Source: Aurelia coerulea
Taxonomy: Eukaryota > Cnidaria > Scyphozoa > Semaeostomeae > Ulmaridae
NCBI GenBank assembly: GCA_039566865.1
Contig: CM076947.1
Span: forward strand, 8,935,501 to 8,999,500
Length of the DNA stretch: 64,000 nucleotides
Direction of reading: 5' to 3'
Shown here: piece after piece, positions 35,451 through 45,599 of the stretch
Numbering within the stretch: the stretch's first letter is position 1
Layout of the letters: the number at the start of each line of letters is the position of its first letter
The notes under the pieces: generated by a model
Seen by the model: the letters and a program-made list of their open reading frames with translations, nothing else
Told to the model about the DNA's origin: nothing
Database searches by the model: none
Made by a program: the position numbers and the translations under genes

Positions 35451-35875
35451 CCCAGGGAGGGGGGAGGGTACTAATTGACTATCATAACTGTCCCTGCCAA
35501 TATTTGGGGTCCGAAATTTTATGTCAATCAATATTTGGGGTCTGTACATTACAGCATGGACAAGAGTTGGATATTTGGGGTCCACAAATCTGACGAAAGG
35601 AAGAACCCTGCAATTTTGCCCTGAAGTGGCAAATCATGAAATAATTTTTTGGTATTATTCAAAAACTGAGAAAGATCAAGAAGCTCAAATTGAGATCATT
35701 CGAAAACCTTTTAGGAGCCCCAGAAATAAATAACAATATTTGGGGTCTCCAAAACATTAGACTCAATATTTGGGGTCCCAAAAACATTAGGCTTAATATT
35801 TAGGGGTCAGCAAAGAAATAGTGGAATGGACCCCCTCCCCCGTGTTGAAAGTTAGGGAGTACCCCCTGGGAAGTC
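35451..35875. mobile_element. G/C-capped element with internal AATATTTGGGGTC repeats
   Basis: The left end CCCAGGGAGGGGGGAGGGTA and the right end ...GGAGTACCCCCTGGG are inverted. The interior repeats AATATTTGGGGTC six or so times at 30-40 bp spacings. No coding content. Confidence 0.6.
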
Positions 35876-36002
35876 AAGACGCTGTACAGCTTCAACATAA
35901 ACAAAAATCAGCAAGGCAGTCTTCCATTTGCTACACATCAATTCAAAGATGGGTTTTTCATCTGACATCATGTAAAGTTTTCCAGCAGATAACACAAAAT
36001 CC

Positions 36003-36342
36003 CAGGGGGCATTCAGCACATCCGCGTGGGGTGGTCAGTCAGAGAAATTTCAGGCAACCCAAAAATATCAATTTAGTTTCATTGCAACCCAAAAATATCA
36101 GCTCATTGCATACATTGAGGCCTGTAAACGATCATAAAAGTACCTGAAACAATGCAGATTATTGAGGACAGGATTGTCTCTAGCGATCATTTTAATTATA
36201 TTTGTTGCCCAAATATATCATTTCCATAATTTCAGTTAATTTAGACCCAAAAATATCACTTTTGGCAATATTCTGACCCAAAAAATATCTGACTTACCTC
36301 CCCGTATGTGCATGTACTGAGTGCCCCCCCCCCCCTGGGCAA
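36003..36342. mobile_element. G/C-capped element with internal ACCCAAAAATATCA repeats
   Basis: The left end CCAGGGGGCATTCAGCACAT and the right end, reading inward on the other strand as CCCAGGGGGGGGGG then CACTCAGTACATGCACATAC, are inverted. ACCCAAAAATATCA-like repeats fill the interior. End fragments of the same family are at 42,576-42,640 and 63,129-63,205. Confidence 0.6.
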
Positions 36343-37026
36343 AAAATAATAGTCTACTACAAATAAGCTTTATTTCAATCCTCGATCTTCTAGTCTCGTG
36401 CTTCGGACAAGACAACAACTTTGGCGCATGTGCAATATAACATTTAAACAAGGCTAATGATGCAATGTCACAAAGACAACGGCTGCGATCACACTTGACG
36501 TTTTTACCCCGTTGTATCCCCTTGAAAACAACGGGTTAACTACGCTGTGATATGTGACTGCATTTGGTTTTCACATACAACGCTGTTACAGCGCTTTGGT
36601 CCTGAGAGCTGATTCCATAAGAAAATTATTACATGCAAAGCAACGGGCAAAACAAGGTCCCGACCTATATTTCAGCGTTATTTTGGAGAATGAACCAGTC
36701 ACAGCCTTGCGTAGCTGCCACATGATAAATCATATCACTGTGTGACCGGGTGTCATTGTACCGTTATGTTGCCGTACTTCCTGGCGACAAAAACAAATTG
36801 CAAGAAAGTGAAGCAATTCATGTTACAACGGGAAAATACAGTAGTGTGACCATAGCCAACATCACAGAAAGAGAAAGAAGAATTTCCGATCAAGCTCTCG
36901 TTTAAAATTATGCTACAAATTATGCAGCGCCCATCAAGTTTATGCAATATTTTCTGCAACGGAGGATCCACTTTCAGTATACTTTTTTTTCAATTGAAAT
37001 TTGAAACTATCTACTTTGCGTTGTAG

Positions 37027-37185
37027 GCAAGGAAAGAAGCGTTCTTAAATCGCCAATTTTTCAAGCAACGGTAGTCAGCTTAAGTTTGCTGCTTATCGTT
37101 GTTTTCGCGTTTGGAATTAGACAGTGCATGAGAAACAGAAGACTTCGCCGAATGATTTGGCCAGCAAATTTTACGGGAACGAACG
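37027..37185 (+). CDS. Transmembrane exon of the candidate type I membrane protein
   Basis: 159 nt, phase 1-1, acceptor TTTGCGTTGTAG, donor AACG|GTAAGA. It reads KERSVLKSPIF, then a 19-residue hydrophobic span (QATVVSLSLLLIVVFAFGI), then a basic stop-transfer (RQCMRNRRLRR) and MIWPANFTGTN. The charge pattern places the N-terminal side outside and the basic side in the cytosol. The phase matches all upstream exons, so it would join the Thr-rich stalk directly. The rest of the cytoplasmic tail must lie in a downstream exon, which I did not find in the next 5 kb (all MITEs). Assignment to the same gene as exons 1-5 is inferred from strand, phase and architecture. Confidence 0.68.
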
Positions 37186-37787
37186 GTAAGAGTACTCTTT
37201 TTTAACCCTATCAATATACCAGGCTCTTTGCAGCCTTGTAGCCTCGTAGGTTTGAGCTAGTAGTTTCCTTTCCGCATATTATAGTGTCTAATGTTGCATT
37301 TGTCGGTTTATTATGATCTCTACATACCTGAGGTCCAAATGAAAAGCAATCCCGTTTAAAAATCACCTAGATTCGATTTTGAAACAAATCAAAACGTTTT
37401 CTTTTTATCTCCGTTGTCAATAATCCAACTATATTTTAAAAGGATAGAATGCTTGTTTTCATCAACTAAATGGGATAAAATGATACATTAAAAATCCTTA
37501 TTCTGAGCTATATTCTTCAAGCAATATTGTAATCTTGCCATTATTATGAGACTTTTCACTGTGATTCAAATTTACAAAGATAGTTTGATTTTCTCTCTGA
37601 CATTTTTTGATATACTGGAAGCTCAATGACCAAAGAAAAATTAATCTAGTAATCAGGCAGTTAAAAAAAAACTAAATTTATTAAATTCAAAACCAACCGA
37701 AAGATTACCTTTACCTGGGAAATTATTTGGTCTTTGATATACTTGCCAAAGGTTTCAAGTCATAGACTCTTGTCATAGACTCTTGTG
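37186..37787. other. Sequence after the transmembrane exon without a recognised feature
   Basis: AT-rich, with no splice-bounded ORF. A TTTAACCCTATC motif at 37,201 resembles a piggyBac-type end. A solo CAGAATGTCCCAAAAAATTG end of the mariner-type MITE family lies at 37,788-37,841. Confidence 0.35.
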
Positions 37788-37859
37788 CAGAATGTCCCAA
37801 AAAATTGTTTGACGATTGATTAAATCATGGGCGATGATGCACCGATTTTGTGGGAAGGA

Positions 37860-38623
37860 AAGGTAATAATTGTAGAATTCCTTACCCATTAGTTGACCAG
37901 TTCTCTAATTTGCATCCCTATTGATCAATTTGAGTGAACAAGATCAGTAAACGTTCGTTTCTTTGCAGTATCTTTCTTGACTCTGTTCAGTTAGGCCCCC
38001 ACGAGTTCGAACTGTTGTTGTAACTGTAAAAGTTTTTCAAGAAAAAAAATCTTCCTCCCCTGCGCTTTCCCTTTTACGTCGCTACGAGGGAGAGGCTTGA
38101 AAAACTTTTACAGTTACAACAACAAGTCGACCTCGTGGGGGGCCTAACTGAACAGAGTCGAGAAAGATACTGCAAAGAAACGAACGTTTTCTGATCTTGT
38201 TCACGCAAAATAATTGTAGAATTTCTTACTCATTAGTTGACCAGTTCTCTAATCTGCATCCCTGTTGATCAATTTGAGTGAACAAGATCAGTAAATGTTC
38301 GTTTCTTTGCAGTATCTTTATTGACTCTGTTCAGTTAGGCCCTCACGAGTTCGAACTGTTGTTGTAACTGTAAAAGTTTTTCAAGAAAAAAAGATCTTCC
38401 TCCCCTGCGATTTCCCTTTTACGTCGCTACGAAGGAGAGGGTTGACAAACTTTTACAGTTACAACAACAGTTCGACCTCGTGGGGGGCTTAACTGAACAG
38501 AGTCGAGAAAGATACTGCAAAGAAACGAATGTTTACTGATCTTGTTCATTCAAAATGATCAACAGGGATGCAAATTAGAGAACTGGTCAACTAATGGGTA
38601 AGGAATTCTACAATTATTACCTT
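37860..38623. mobile_element. Fold-back element with internally duplicated palindromes
   Basis: The left end AAGGTAATAATTGTAGAATT has its inverse at 38,604-38,623 (AATTCTACAATTATTACCTT). The interior contains two successive palindromes (about 37,947-38,200 and 38,284-38,550) whose arms include CTTTGCAGTATCTTTCTTGA and its inverse. The left arm is present twice (37,862 and 38,205), showing an internal duplication. No ORF. Confidence 0.7.
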
Positions 38624-38658
38624 TCTAATTGACGTGGCAACTGATACATACATACGTA

Positions 38659-39410
38659 CAGGGTGTCCCAAAGAGATTGTTCGACGTTTGATTAAATATT
38701 AAACAATAGCGAAAAAATGAATAGATTCCATGGTAAAATAATCATATTGCTGAGATTTTAAATTGATTTTAGACACAAGAAGCTAGAAAAACGGCTAAAT
38801 ATTCAAGAAGTTACAAGCTTTAGAAGTTTAAATTTTTGCAAAAGCTGAAATCAGACGCCCCTAAATTGCATATTTTGTGAAAATAGCATCTCGCCTATTC
38901 AAACTAAATCAAATGGAGTTGAAAAAGAACTTTCGATAAATTGGCTTTCGCTAACATTCAATCAAAGTTATGGATGCTTGGAGGAATCCTGTTGAGCACA
39001 ATTTGGATTTGCCCCGTCTCTCATCGATTAAGTTTTCATTCCATGTTTTTGGATCCTCACATTCTTAAATAGATTTTGGTAACGGTTACAAGAATTGAAT
39101 TACTCTTTATGTCATATTTGGTTTGCTCTGACATCAGCAAGCGTTTTTACATTACACAGTTTTCTTTTACATCGATTTTGGGACGTCTTCGTGAAAAACA
39201 ATTCAGTTAAGGACGTCTTGTTTCAGCTTTCACACAAACTTGAACTCCAAAGCTTGTAACTCCGTGAATTCTTAGCGTATTCGCAAGATTCTGGCGTCAA
39301 ATATCTATTTAAAATCTTAGGAACAGGGTTGTCTAACCAGAAACCTGTATTTTTTATTATTAATTTTTAATATTTAATCAAACGTCGAAAAAATTTTCTG
39401 GGACACCCTG
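38659..39410. mobile_element. Tc1/mariner-type MITE (CAGGGTGTCCCA ends), well preserved
   Basis: The left end CAGGGTGTCCCAAAGAGATT continues to TTCGACGTTTGATTAAATATT. The right end is its inverse and ends TCTGGGACACCCTG. TA flanks both sides (38,657-38,658 and 39,411-39,412). 752 bp, with no transposase frame. Same family as 14,633-15,383. Confidence 0.82.
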
Positions 39411-39719
39411 TACATACTGCTTAAGTAAGCATGTATCCAAAAGCGTCAAAAGCGTCAAAAGTGTTCCAAGACAGAGTAGGGGTTCTTAGTGCAAATTTTT
39501 TTAGAAATGCACTGGCGCACAAGGGATCCAAGGGATCTCCTGAGCCAAAATCAATTGTTTTTATTCAAAAACGTTCCTGGGGGATGCTGCTCCATGAAAA
39601 AAGTTACAAAATTGTCAAAATCCCAATTCAGAACTGGCAAACATAGGGCCGTGAAAGGCATTCTTAGCAAATGTATAGGGCGTGTCATCAAGAATTTTCC
39701 TGGGGGGGGGGGCTCGCTC
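39411..39719. other. Repeat-rich spacer, no gene
   Basis: Short overlapping frames only. AAAAGCGTC is tandemly repeated near 39,438-39,452 and a run of about 10 G lies near 39,702. Confidence 0.3.
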
Positions 39720-40660
39720 CCAGAGTCCTTGCAGCTATTGGACCTACCTTCAGAATACATTCTTGGCTCTTTCTATCAACTGCTGAATATAAATAGTTTT
39801 GAAATCTGATATACATATTCTCTTAGCACATTTAAGGAGCCTAGTATGTCCGGTCTTCCAGCAAAACACCTGAAAAGAAAAGCATTTCCTAGACTCGGAA
39901 AATTGACGGTCCTTGCCCCTCCATTCAAAAAGCAGAATTTCCGCCACTGTATTTGAGGGTGAGATGTAGTAAAATGGTAAACAGTACCAGAATTTATACA
40001 ATGTGGCATTTTTTAATTCTTCATTACATCTCTGATGTTTCAATGACGTAAAGCAAAAATCAGCATTCGAATCAGTTTCGATATTTTTTCAATGTTCTCC
40101 TTTGTTTCTTATTTCTGATTTGTTTCTTTTCCTTATCCCCGATGTTTCTCATTTCTGATGCGCAGAGAATCAGAGGGCCAGCAGCAGCAGCAGCCAACAA
40201 GTAGCAGTAACAACTAACACAACAACAACCAACAACAACCAGCAGCAACAATATAACCAGAGCACAAATAACATACAAGCCAAATGCGACGCAGGCGTGG
40301 TATACGTCACGCCTGCGGCACAGTCAAAAATGACATTTATAAACAATTGGGTGGACAGCAAAACAATTATAGGGAGAAAACAGGAGGAACTCCGCATATT
40401 AAAATTAGATCCGCACGAAGTTTCTGGCCCAAGCGGCCAGAACGCCGTATATGTGCCTTAGACTTATGACAGTGAGTCTCTTGTTTCCCTGTGCTCTTTG
40501 ATTTCAAAATGGCAACTCGGTCAACAGAGACTCATATAATTTCTCTGAAAAACCTTACCCTATTAGGCCAAATATACTGGTTTCATTATGAGTCCCTGTG
40601 AGCAAGGTAACGCAGGGATACGAGGGACTCATCGTCATAAGTCTATGTGCCTAGCACCAG

Positions 40661-41405
40661 GGCCTTGTTGGGGATACGTGCAAGCTCAAGTTGACGTGGA
40701 TATCCTCTCGGGGACTATGAACGCATGCGAAGTGTGTAAATTTTTGCTTATTCGATTACGTATTGCCACTATTTTCATCACGAACTTTTAGTCATTCGAC
40801 AGGCAACCGGAAGTCAGACATTGAAACGAAACCACATCCGCTACAGAACAAGTAATTTTTGATGAGAGAACATTGAAAAGTTTTCATTCAGAATCACTCG
40901 CGATAGCGCTTCATGAAAGCTTGGCAAAGGAATGTATTCATCTGGCTAAGAAATGATATTCATATGCCAACTTACTTAGCTTTGCTTGGTTTGTTTCAAA
41001 TGGCCTCCTTTAAATGTTGTCGAAATAGTACAGAGCGCTGCCGCTATCTTGTTTTGCCTAGGCCAATTTATCAACGCAAGACCAAAAACATTTACTTGTG
41101 CCAAGTTTCCAGAAAGGTCCATCATGAAATCTTTGTTTGCAGCTTCTTGTAGGCATATATCAAACATAACTGCAGTTAAGAATTGATAAAATATAAGCTA
41201 AGTTTCCCACATATCGAGCTGCGAATCTTCCCCGACAGCTTGCTGTCACTGCAACTTTCTTCGCAACGGCTGCAAATATTTGAATGATTGAATTATGTCC
41301 ACAGCGCATGCGTTCATAGTCCCCGTGCTGATTGGCTGTCAAGTTGACCCAAAAAAACAAAGCTGAAAAACAATACGGGGAGTACCATGTATCCCCAACA
41401 AGGCC
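40661..41405. mobile_element. TIR element within arm A (GGCCTTGTTGGGGATAC ends)
   Basis: The left end GGCCTTGTTGGGGATACGTG and right end CATGTATCCCCAACAAGGCC are inverted. Subterminal GGGGACTATGAACGCATGCG and its inverse reinforce this. The sister copy in arm B is at 61,526-62,214. No transposase frame. Confidence 0.65.
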
Positions 41406-41742
41406 ATGTAGTAGGAATGCACATCTGCACCCACATCACGTGCACACCTTGAATCACGTCCACCCAAACACTTGCAGATTTCAGCTCGTTTGGTAGGCCA
41501 TTCCAAATCTGTGGGCCAATAGACATATTTGAAATATTATTATTCTCATAGGTTATGTGTTCAAAAAAACCTTCAAGATTATTGGTCTTACATAGGCTGA
41601 TAAGGGTATTTGCTATTTCCAAATCATCACTTTCATTTCGCATTATACTATTGTGATCCTCCTTGCAAAATTCAATGAGTGTCTCCGCTACTTCAATGTC
41701 AGTAATGCGATTATTCTGAGCTTGAGTGCCGTCGCAATCCAC
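41314..41742 (-). pseudogene. LINE-derived open frame within arm A
   Basis: 142 codons beginning MDCDGTQAQNNRITDIEVAE, close to the frame at 4522-4740, then SNMSIGPQIWNGLPNELKSA, which is the C-terminal LINE block also present at 61,284-61,340. The open frame then continues into the TIR element. It is a chimera of repeat pieces, not a host gene. The RT scrap lies upstream at 41,760-41,895. Confidence 0.55.
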
Positions 41743-41895
41743 AAACTTTTCTTGCGACTCAAAGATATTTGAGAGGAGTTAATGATCTTATTGTCCATTA
41801 CGTATTTTTAGCCTGTTATTTAGAACCAGGCAAAACAGTTTCGCCAGACAACTAATAACACATATTTGTCTGTAATTTTCTGGGTCCATTTTATT

Positions 41896-42889
41896 ACCGG
41901 CTTCTGTAAAACGCGGGTCTGCAGGTCCCATAAAATGCGGGTCTGCGGGTCCCTTCAACTGTAGGTCCCATGGTCATATACAAAGGGCCGCTATATGTGG
42001 CAAGGAGCCGTTTGTAAAAACAAAGCGATAATTACCAATTTTTATGAGTTTTTCATGCTGAGACGTCTGACCTCCGCTGCAATTGATCAGGTAACACCAT
42101 TGCGATGTGGGGAATTTCAACAGTTATTTCTGGGTGGGCATTAGTGGTGATTGCAGATCGACACAAAGGTCCCAAATAGGAAAGTCATTGTGAAAGCATC
42201 GTCACAAGATATGCTTGCAGATTGCAAATAATTTCGATGCCAATACATACCTAGATAATAGATAGTTGCCATGGAAGTGTCATGCAATGCAAGGACTTTG
42301 TACTTTCGGAGGGGATCCCCTCACATGGGGAAGTCCCTGCACATCGTTCGATACAGAATACACACTCGCACGTGTGTTTTGTGAGAAGTTTCATCATGAA
42401 CATGTTTGGCTACTGTACTTAGTTTCTTATGACGTCTCTAGTGTTTCAATTAATTGTCATACAGTTTCTTGACACCACTGCAAATAGTAGATGTTATTTT
42501 TACTGGTTCATAAGAAACTAGTACTACGATGACCAACAAATTTAAGAAACTCTAGCTACTACGTATGCACTAACCCAGGGGGCACTCAGCACATGCACAT
42601 GCGGGGAGGTAGACTCATTTTTTTTATAAGAAACTAAGGTCCGGGGCTGGTAGGCAGTTTCTTAAATTTTTGGGCCATTTTGCTACCACAAGTTTCTTAC
42701 GTGTTTCTTATATTTTTATTGCCGGAAGTTTAGAGTTGATTTATTCTTGTCTAAAGGGCTCCCAAATTACTTAGTAAAATCTCAAAACGAGTAAATAACA
42801 TGATTCGCACTCAAAATAATATCCAAACAGTTGCTTTAACTGCACAATGTCAAAATATTATATTATAGTGTCTATCAAATTATAGTACT
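41896..42889. other. Repeat fragments, no gene
   Basis: GCGGGTCTGC...GGTCCC repeats at 41,910-41,970. A CCCAGGGGGCACTCAGCACA end of the G/C-capped family lies at 42,576-42,640. TAAGAAACTAGTACTA motifs at 42,511 match the MITE at 7233. The sequence 42,757-42,860 is homologous to the left part of the MITE at 47,276. Confidence 0.5.
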
Positions 42890-43387
42890 GAAAAGAAATG
42901 TCTGCTATTGGGTGATTCTCGTGTTAGAAGACTAGACAAGGCCAAATTAAAGAACACAACATGTGCAGGAATTGGAGGTTTGATGAGCCAAAACTTTATC
43001 CAGAGACATTCTAACACTATAAACAAAGAAATTGCTACATCCAATGAAGTTATAATTCATGTGGGCTCAAATGATATTGCAAGAAATGTTGCTGTGGAAA
43101 GCATTGTTGATAACATTGACACTGCAGGTATGAAACTCTTAGAAAAGAACCCATCTGTTAACATTACAATATCATCTATTCTTCTAGAAAAATACAATCC
43201 ATCATTGAATGTAAAGATTGTTGAAGCAAATGAAGCACTCAGGCGCTACTGTCTTGGAAAGGGATGGGATTACATCACTCATGGGAATATTGCTTTCAAG
43301 CATCTCTTGAGGGATGGCATGCACCTTAACCAGGACGGGTATCGCCTCTTTGCTCAAAACTTGACAGGCCATATTACATCTGGGTAA
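42890..43387 (+). pseudogene. LINE ORF1: SGNH/GDSL esterase-like domain
   Basis: The frame reads LLLGDSRVRRLDKAK (block I, catalytic Ser in GDS), HVGSNDIARN (block III GxND) and RDGMHLNQDGYRLFAQNL (block V DxxH). These are the motifs of the SGNH hydrolase superfamily as found in ORF1 of CR1-like non-LTR retrotransposons. In the family such esterases are proposed to deacylate lipids or esters; their role in transposition is unsettled. There is no in-frame Met before GDS, so the copy is 5'-truncated or begins within older sequence. ORF2 follows 55 bp downstream, confirming the assignment. Confidence 0.75.
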
Positions 43388-43442
43388 CTTTCCAAACAGA
43401 GAGGATGCCAACAGTAATGCAGCACTAGCAAAATCAACTTCA

Positions 43443-44690
43443 TTGAAGAAAACTGGTCACGGTAATAATAACCCAGTGACTGGGTGTCGTCAGCATATAG
43501 GCTACAAAAAAGGCATGGCAATTGCATCCCTGAATGTTAACGGTCTACGTAGTCACCTAGATGAGGTTCAGTTACTGATAAATAATTTAGGGATACATAT
43601 TCTTGCCTTGAATGAGACTAAGCTTGATCCTAATAACCCAAAAGAGTTGACTAGCATTGCAGGCTACCAGCAAGAACGCCTGGAAAGGACTTGCAATGGT
43701 GGTGGAGTCTCTATCTATATTAGAGACTCTATCAAATACAAACCTCGTTCTGATGTTCCAGTTGATGACTTAGAAATCATATGCATTGAAGTGGAACCTC
43801 CTAAAAGTAAGTCCTTTCTCGTTCTTGCCTGATACAGACCACCAAGTGACCCTGTTGCCTCTTTTGATAAGCTGGAAAAGGTTCTTTCTTTCTTGGACAA
43901 AGAGGGTAAAGAAATAATCCTCCTAGGAGACACAAACTGTGATCTCACTCCAAAACAAGCTGAACAGCCTATAGACAACAACTCAAAGCACATGCTTGAT
44001 CTCTATGGGTTGTTCAGCTTCAAACAGCTTGTTGAGGAGCCAACTAGGGTCACTCTAACAACTTCCTCTATTATTGATCATATTGCTACAACATGTGCAA
44101 GAAACATTGTAAAATCAGGGGTACATGAAGTTTCCATGAGTGATCATTATATGGTTTACTGCATTCGTAAATTCAATGGTGCTGTAGAAAAAGACCATAA
44201 AATGATCAAAACCCGCAAAATGAAAAATTTCAATGAGGATGCATTTTTGGCAGATGTCTCTGGCATATGCTGGGAGCAAATGCTTACTGAAACAGATGAC
44301 ATCAATACTCTTGTCAATAATTGGTCGAACCTATTTTCCTTGATCATAGACAAACATGCTCCAATAACTGAAATGCGTGTTTCAGAGAAATACTGCCCAT
44401 GGATAGATAAAGACCTTAGGGACCTAATGCAGACTAGGAATAAGTTAAGAAAGGCTGCTTCCAAAAGAAAATCCCAATTTCTTATGGATTCATATAGGCA
44501 GGTCCGCAACAAGGTCAATTCTAGGAATATTCAGTTGAAGAAGCAATATTTCACTGATAAGATCTCTGCATGCCAAGGCAACATGAAAGAACCTTGGAAG
44601 GAGATCAGAAGGTTTGTTCGCCTTGCTGCCAAGGAACAGGTGGAAAGTACCATAGCCTGCGCGCAGACTCAACTGGTAACGCCGAAGTAA
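43443..44690 (+). pseudogene. LINE ORF2: AP-endonuclease domain, RT lost
   Basis: The endonuclease motifs appear in order: ASLNVNGLRSHLDEV, ALNETKLD, YRPPSDP, ILLGDTNCD, SIIDHIATT and SMSDHYMVY (the SDH catalytic His). The linker that usually precedes RT follows (YCPWIDKDLRDLMQTRNKLR). One TGA at 43,831-43,833 replaces the Trp of the expected WYRPP, splitting the frame. The frame ends at 44,690 before any RT block, so the copy is 3'-truncated as well. The endonuclease piece recurs in the tandem chimera at 50,386-51,405. Confidence 0.82.
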
Positions 44691-44799
44691 GTTTAGTTGA
44701 ATTGAAATTTGATGGTATTGCCTCCAGTAGAGTCTGTGAATCAGCGGCAGAATCCAATTCCGCTGATCTCAGCATTCTCATGACGCGAGGTTGAGTAAA

Positions 44800-45115
44800 A
44801 TGGCGGCTAGATCGAGAGAGCTGCGAAGAGAAACTGCCTTTTCTAATATGCATGATACATGTGTTATATGCAACGCTTTAATTATCGAGAAACACAATTT
44901 TAATCTAATCAAAGGTAAGAATAACTGTGAAGAAGAAATTTCAGCATTATTCTATTCCCTTCTGCCTCAAAATATTATTGTGTGCGGCGGTGTTAGTGAT
45001 AAGATAGTGGACCTATTGGACCTATGTTTGCAAGCAATGTTTCAGACTTCTTAAAAAGCGAACGAATCTGAAAGCCAGTCTTGAAATCGCCGAAAGTGAG
45101 TTTATCAATCGCATG
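44800..45115 (+). pseudogene. Zinc-binding N-terminal domain fragment (CxxC...CxxC), frameshifted
   Basis: The ATG at 44,800 opens MAARSRELRRETAFSNMHDT and then CVICNALIIEKHNFNLIKG. After a one-base shift near 45,025 the expected second pair appears (VCKQCFRLLKKRTNLKASLE). The CVIC ... CKQC spacing and helical tail resemble a ZAD-like zinc domain that I remember at the N-terminus of cnidarian and fish proteins linked to transposons. The fragment ends at the piggyBac-type end at 45,120. Only the N-terminal domain remains. Confidence 0.45.
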
Positions 45116-45119
45116 AGAC

Positions 45120-45192
45120 CCTTAACCCTATTTGTGCTGGGCGATTTTTGTTGTACTGGGGGGAGGGCGTTTTTGGCCCCCCCCCTCTTTCT
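45120..45192. mobile_element. piggyBac-type left end with G/C hairpin
   Basis: TTAACCCTATTTGTGCTGGG followed by GGGGGGAGGGCGTTTTTGG and a C run, the same layout as 15,513 and 33,631. It terminates the zinc-domain fragment. A possible right end (ATAGGGTTAA) lies far away at 47,268 inside another element, so pairing is doubtful. Confidence 0.45.
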
Positions 45193-45273
45193 CCAAAACT
45201 ACAAAAGACATAACAATAAGACTTACCCCTATTGTTCTTTAGACAATTGGCTATTCAAATATAACAATGACAA

Positions 45274-45507
45274 TTAATAAGTCACATTTTCACATATTGT
45301 TATATCATCACTTAGTGCATTCCAAAGGATGCTGCCTCTGAAGGTTACAGAGTGTATTCCAAAAGTGTGTGTATTTATTTGAGGCAATTTTACCAAATTT
45401 TTGATCCTGATGTTATATTCCACTTGCTTCGTTCTGAAAAAATCCCAAAGGTATGATGGTGTAATACCGCTACTTTTGCAGCCTCGCTTAGTCAGCCTCG
45501 TTTGCAT
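45274..45507 (-). pseudogene. LINE C-terminal remnant
   Basis: The minus strand reads ITPSYLWDFFRTKQVEYNIR, then FGIHSVTFRGSILWNALSDD. This is the conserved end of a LINE RT protein (P.YL...F......YN.R.......N...FGI.S..FRG..LWN.LP..I). Only about 75 codons remain. Confidence 0.7.
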
Positions 45508-45599
45508 ATTTTTCCTTTGGTTCCATTCATTTGCACTTTCCCATATTAGTAATACTTGTTTGTTACTAGCTTTGCGTCACTAGACTTTGCGCGCGCTTT

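Larger units (their letters stand above)
10890..37185 (+). other. Gene model: candidate type I membrane protein with expandable Ser/Thr stalk
   Basis: This model was built by hand from open stretches bounded by consensus splice sites. The order is signal-peptide exon (10890-10986), exon 2 (12873-12962), exon 3 (13896-14081), exon 4 (19415-19549), minisatellite exon (from 20889), seven 48-nt exons inside the 1.1-kb tandem array, and a transmembrane exon (37027-37185). All fixed boundaries are phase 1, the usual phase of shuffled extracellular modules, so each can join any other in frame. The inferred product has a secreted N-terminus, a Cys-containing head of about 140 residues, a Ser/Thr/Pro and Thr/Asn/Gln stalk likely to be O-glycosylated, one membrane span and a basic cytoplasmic start. 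Introns carry many MITEs. The 3' exons, polyadenylation site and promoter were not found. Joining these exons into one gene is inference; a transcript would settle it. Confidence 0.5.
39720..41895 (-). repeat. Arm A of a large inverted duplication (partner 60,767-62,903)
   Basis: The sequence from CAGAGTCCTTGCAGCT (39,721) to the LINE fragment near 41,520 is the reverse complement of about 61,270-62,903, with substitutions. Arm A has an extra segment of about 240 bp (roughly 39,845-40,081) and lacks about 100 bp of LINE 3' sequence present in arm B. Contents, read on the minus strand: RT scrap (41,760-41,895), LINE-derived frame, TIR element, then a GCTGCTG/TTGTTG-rich tract. Confidence 0.7.
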
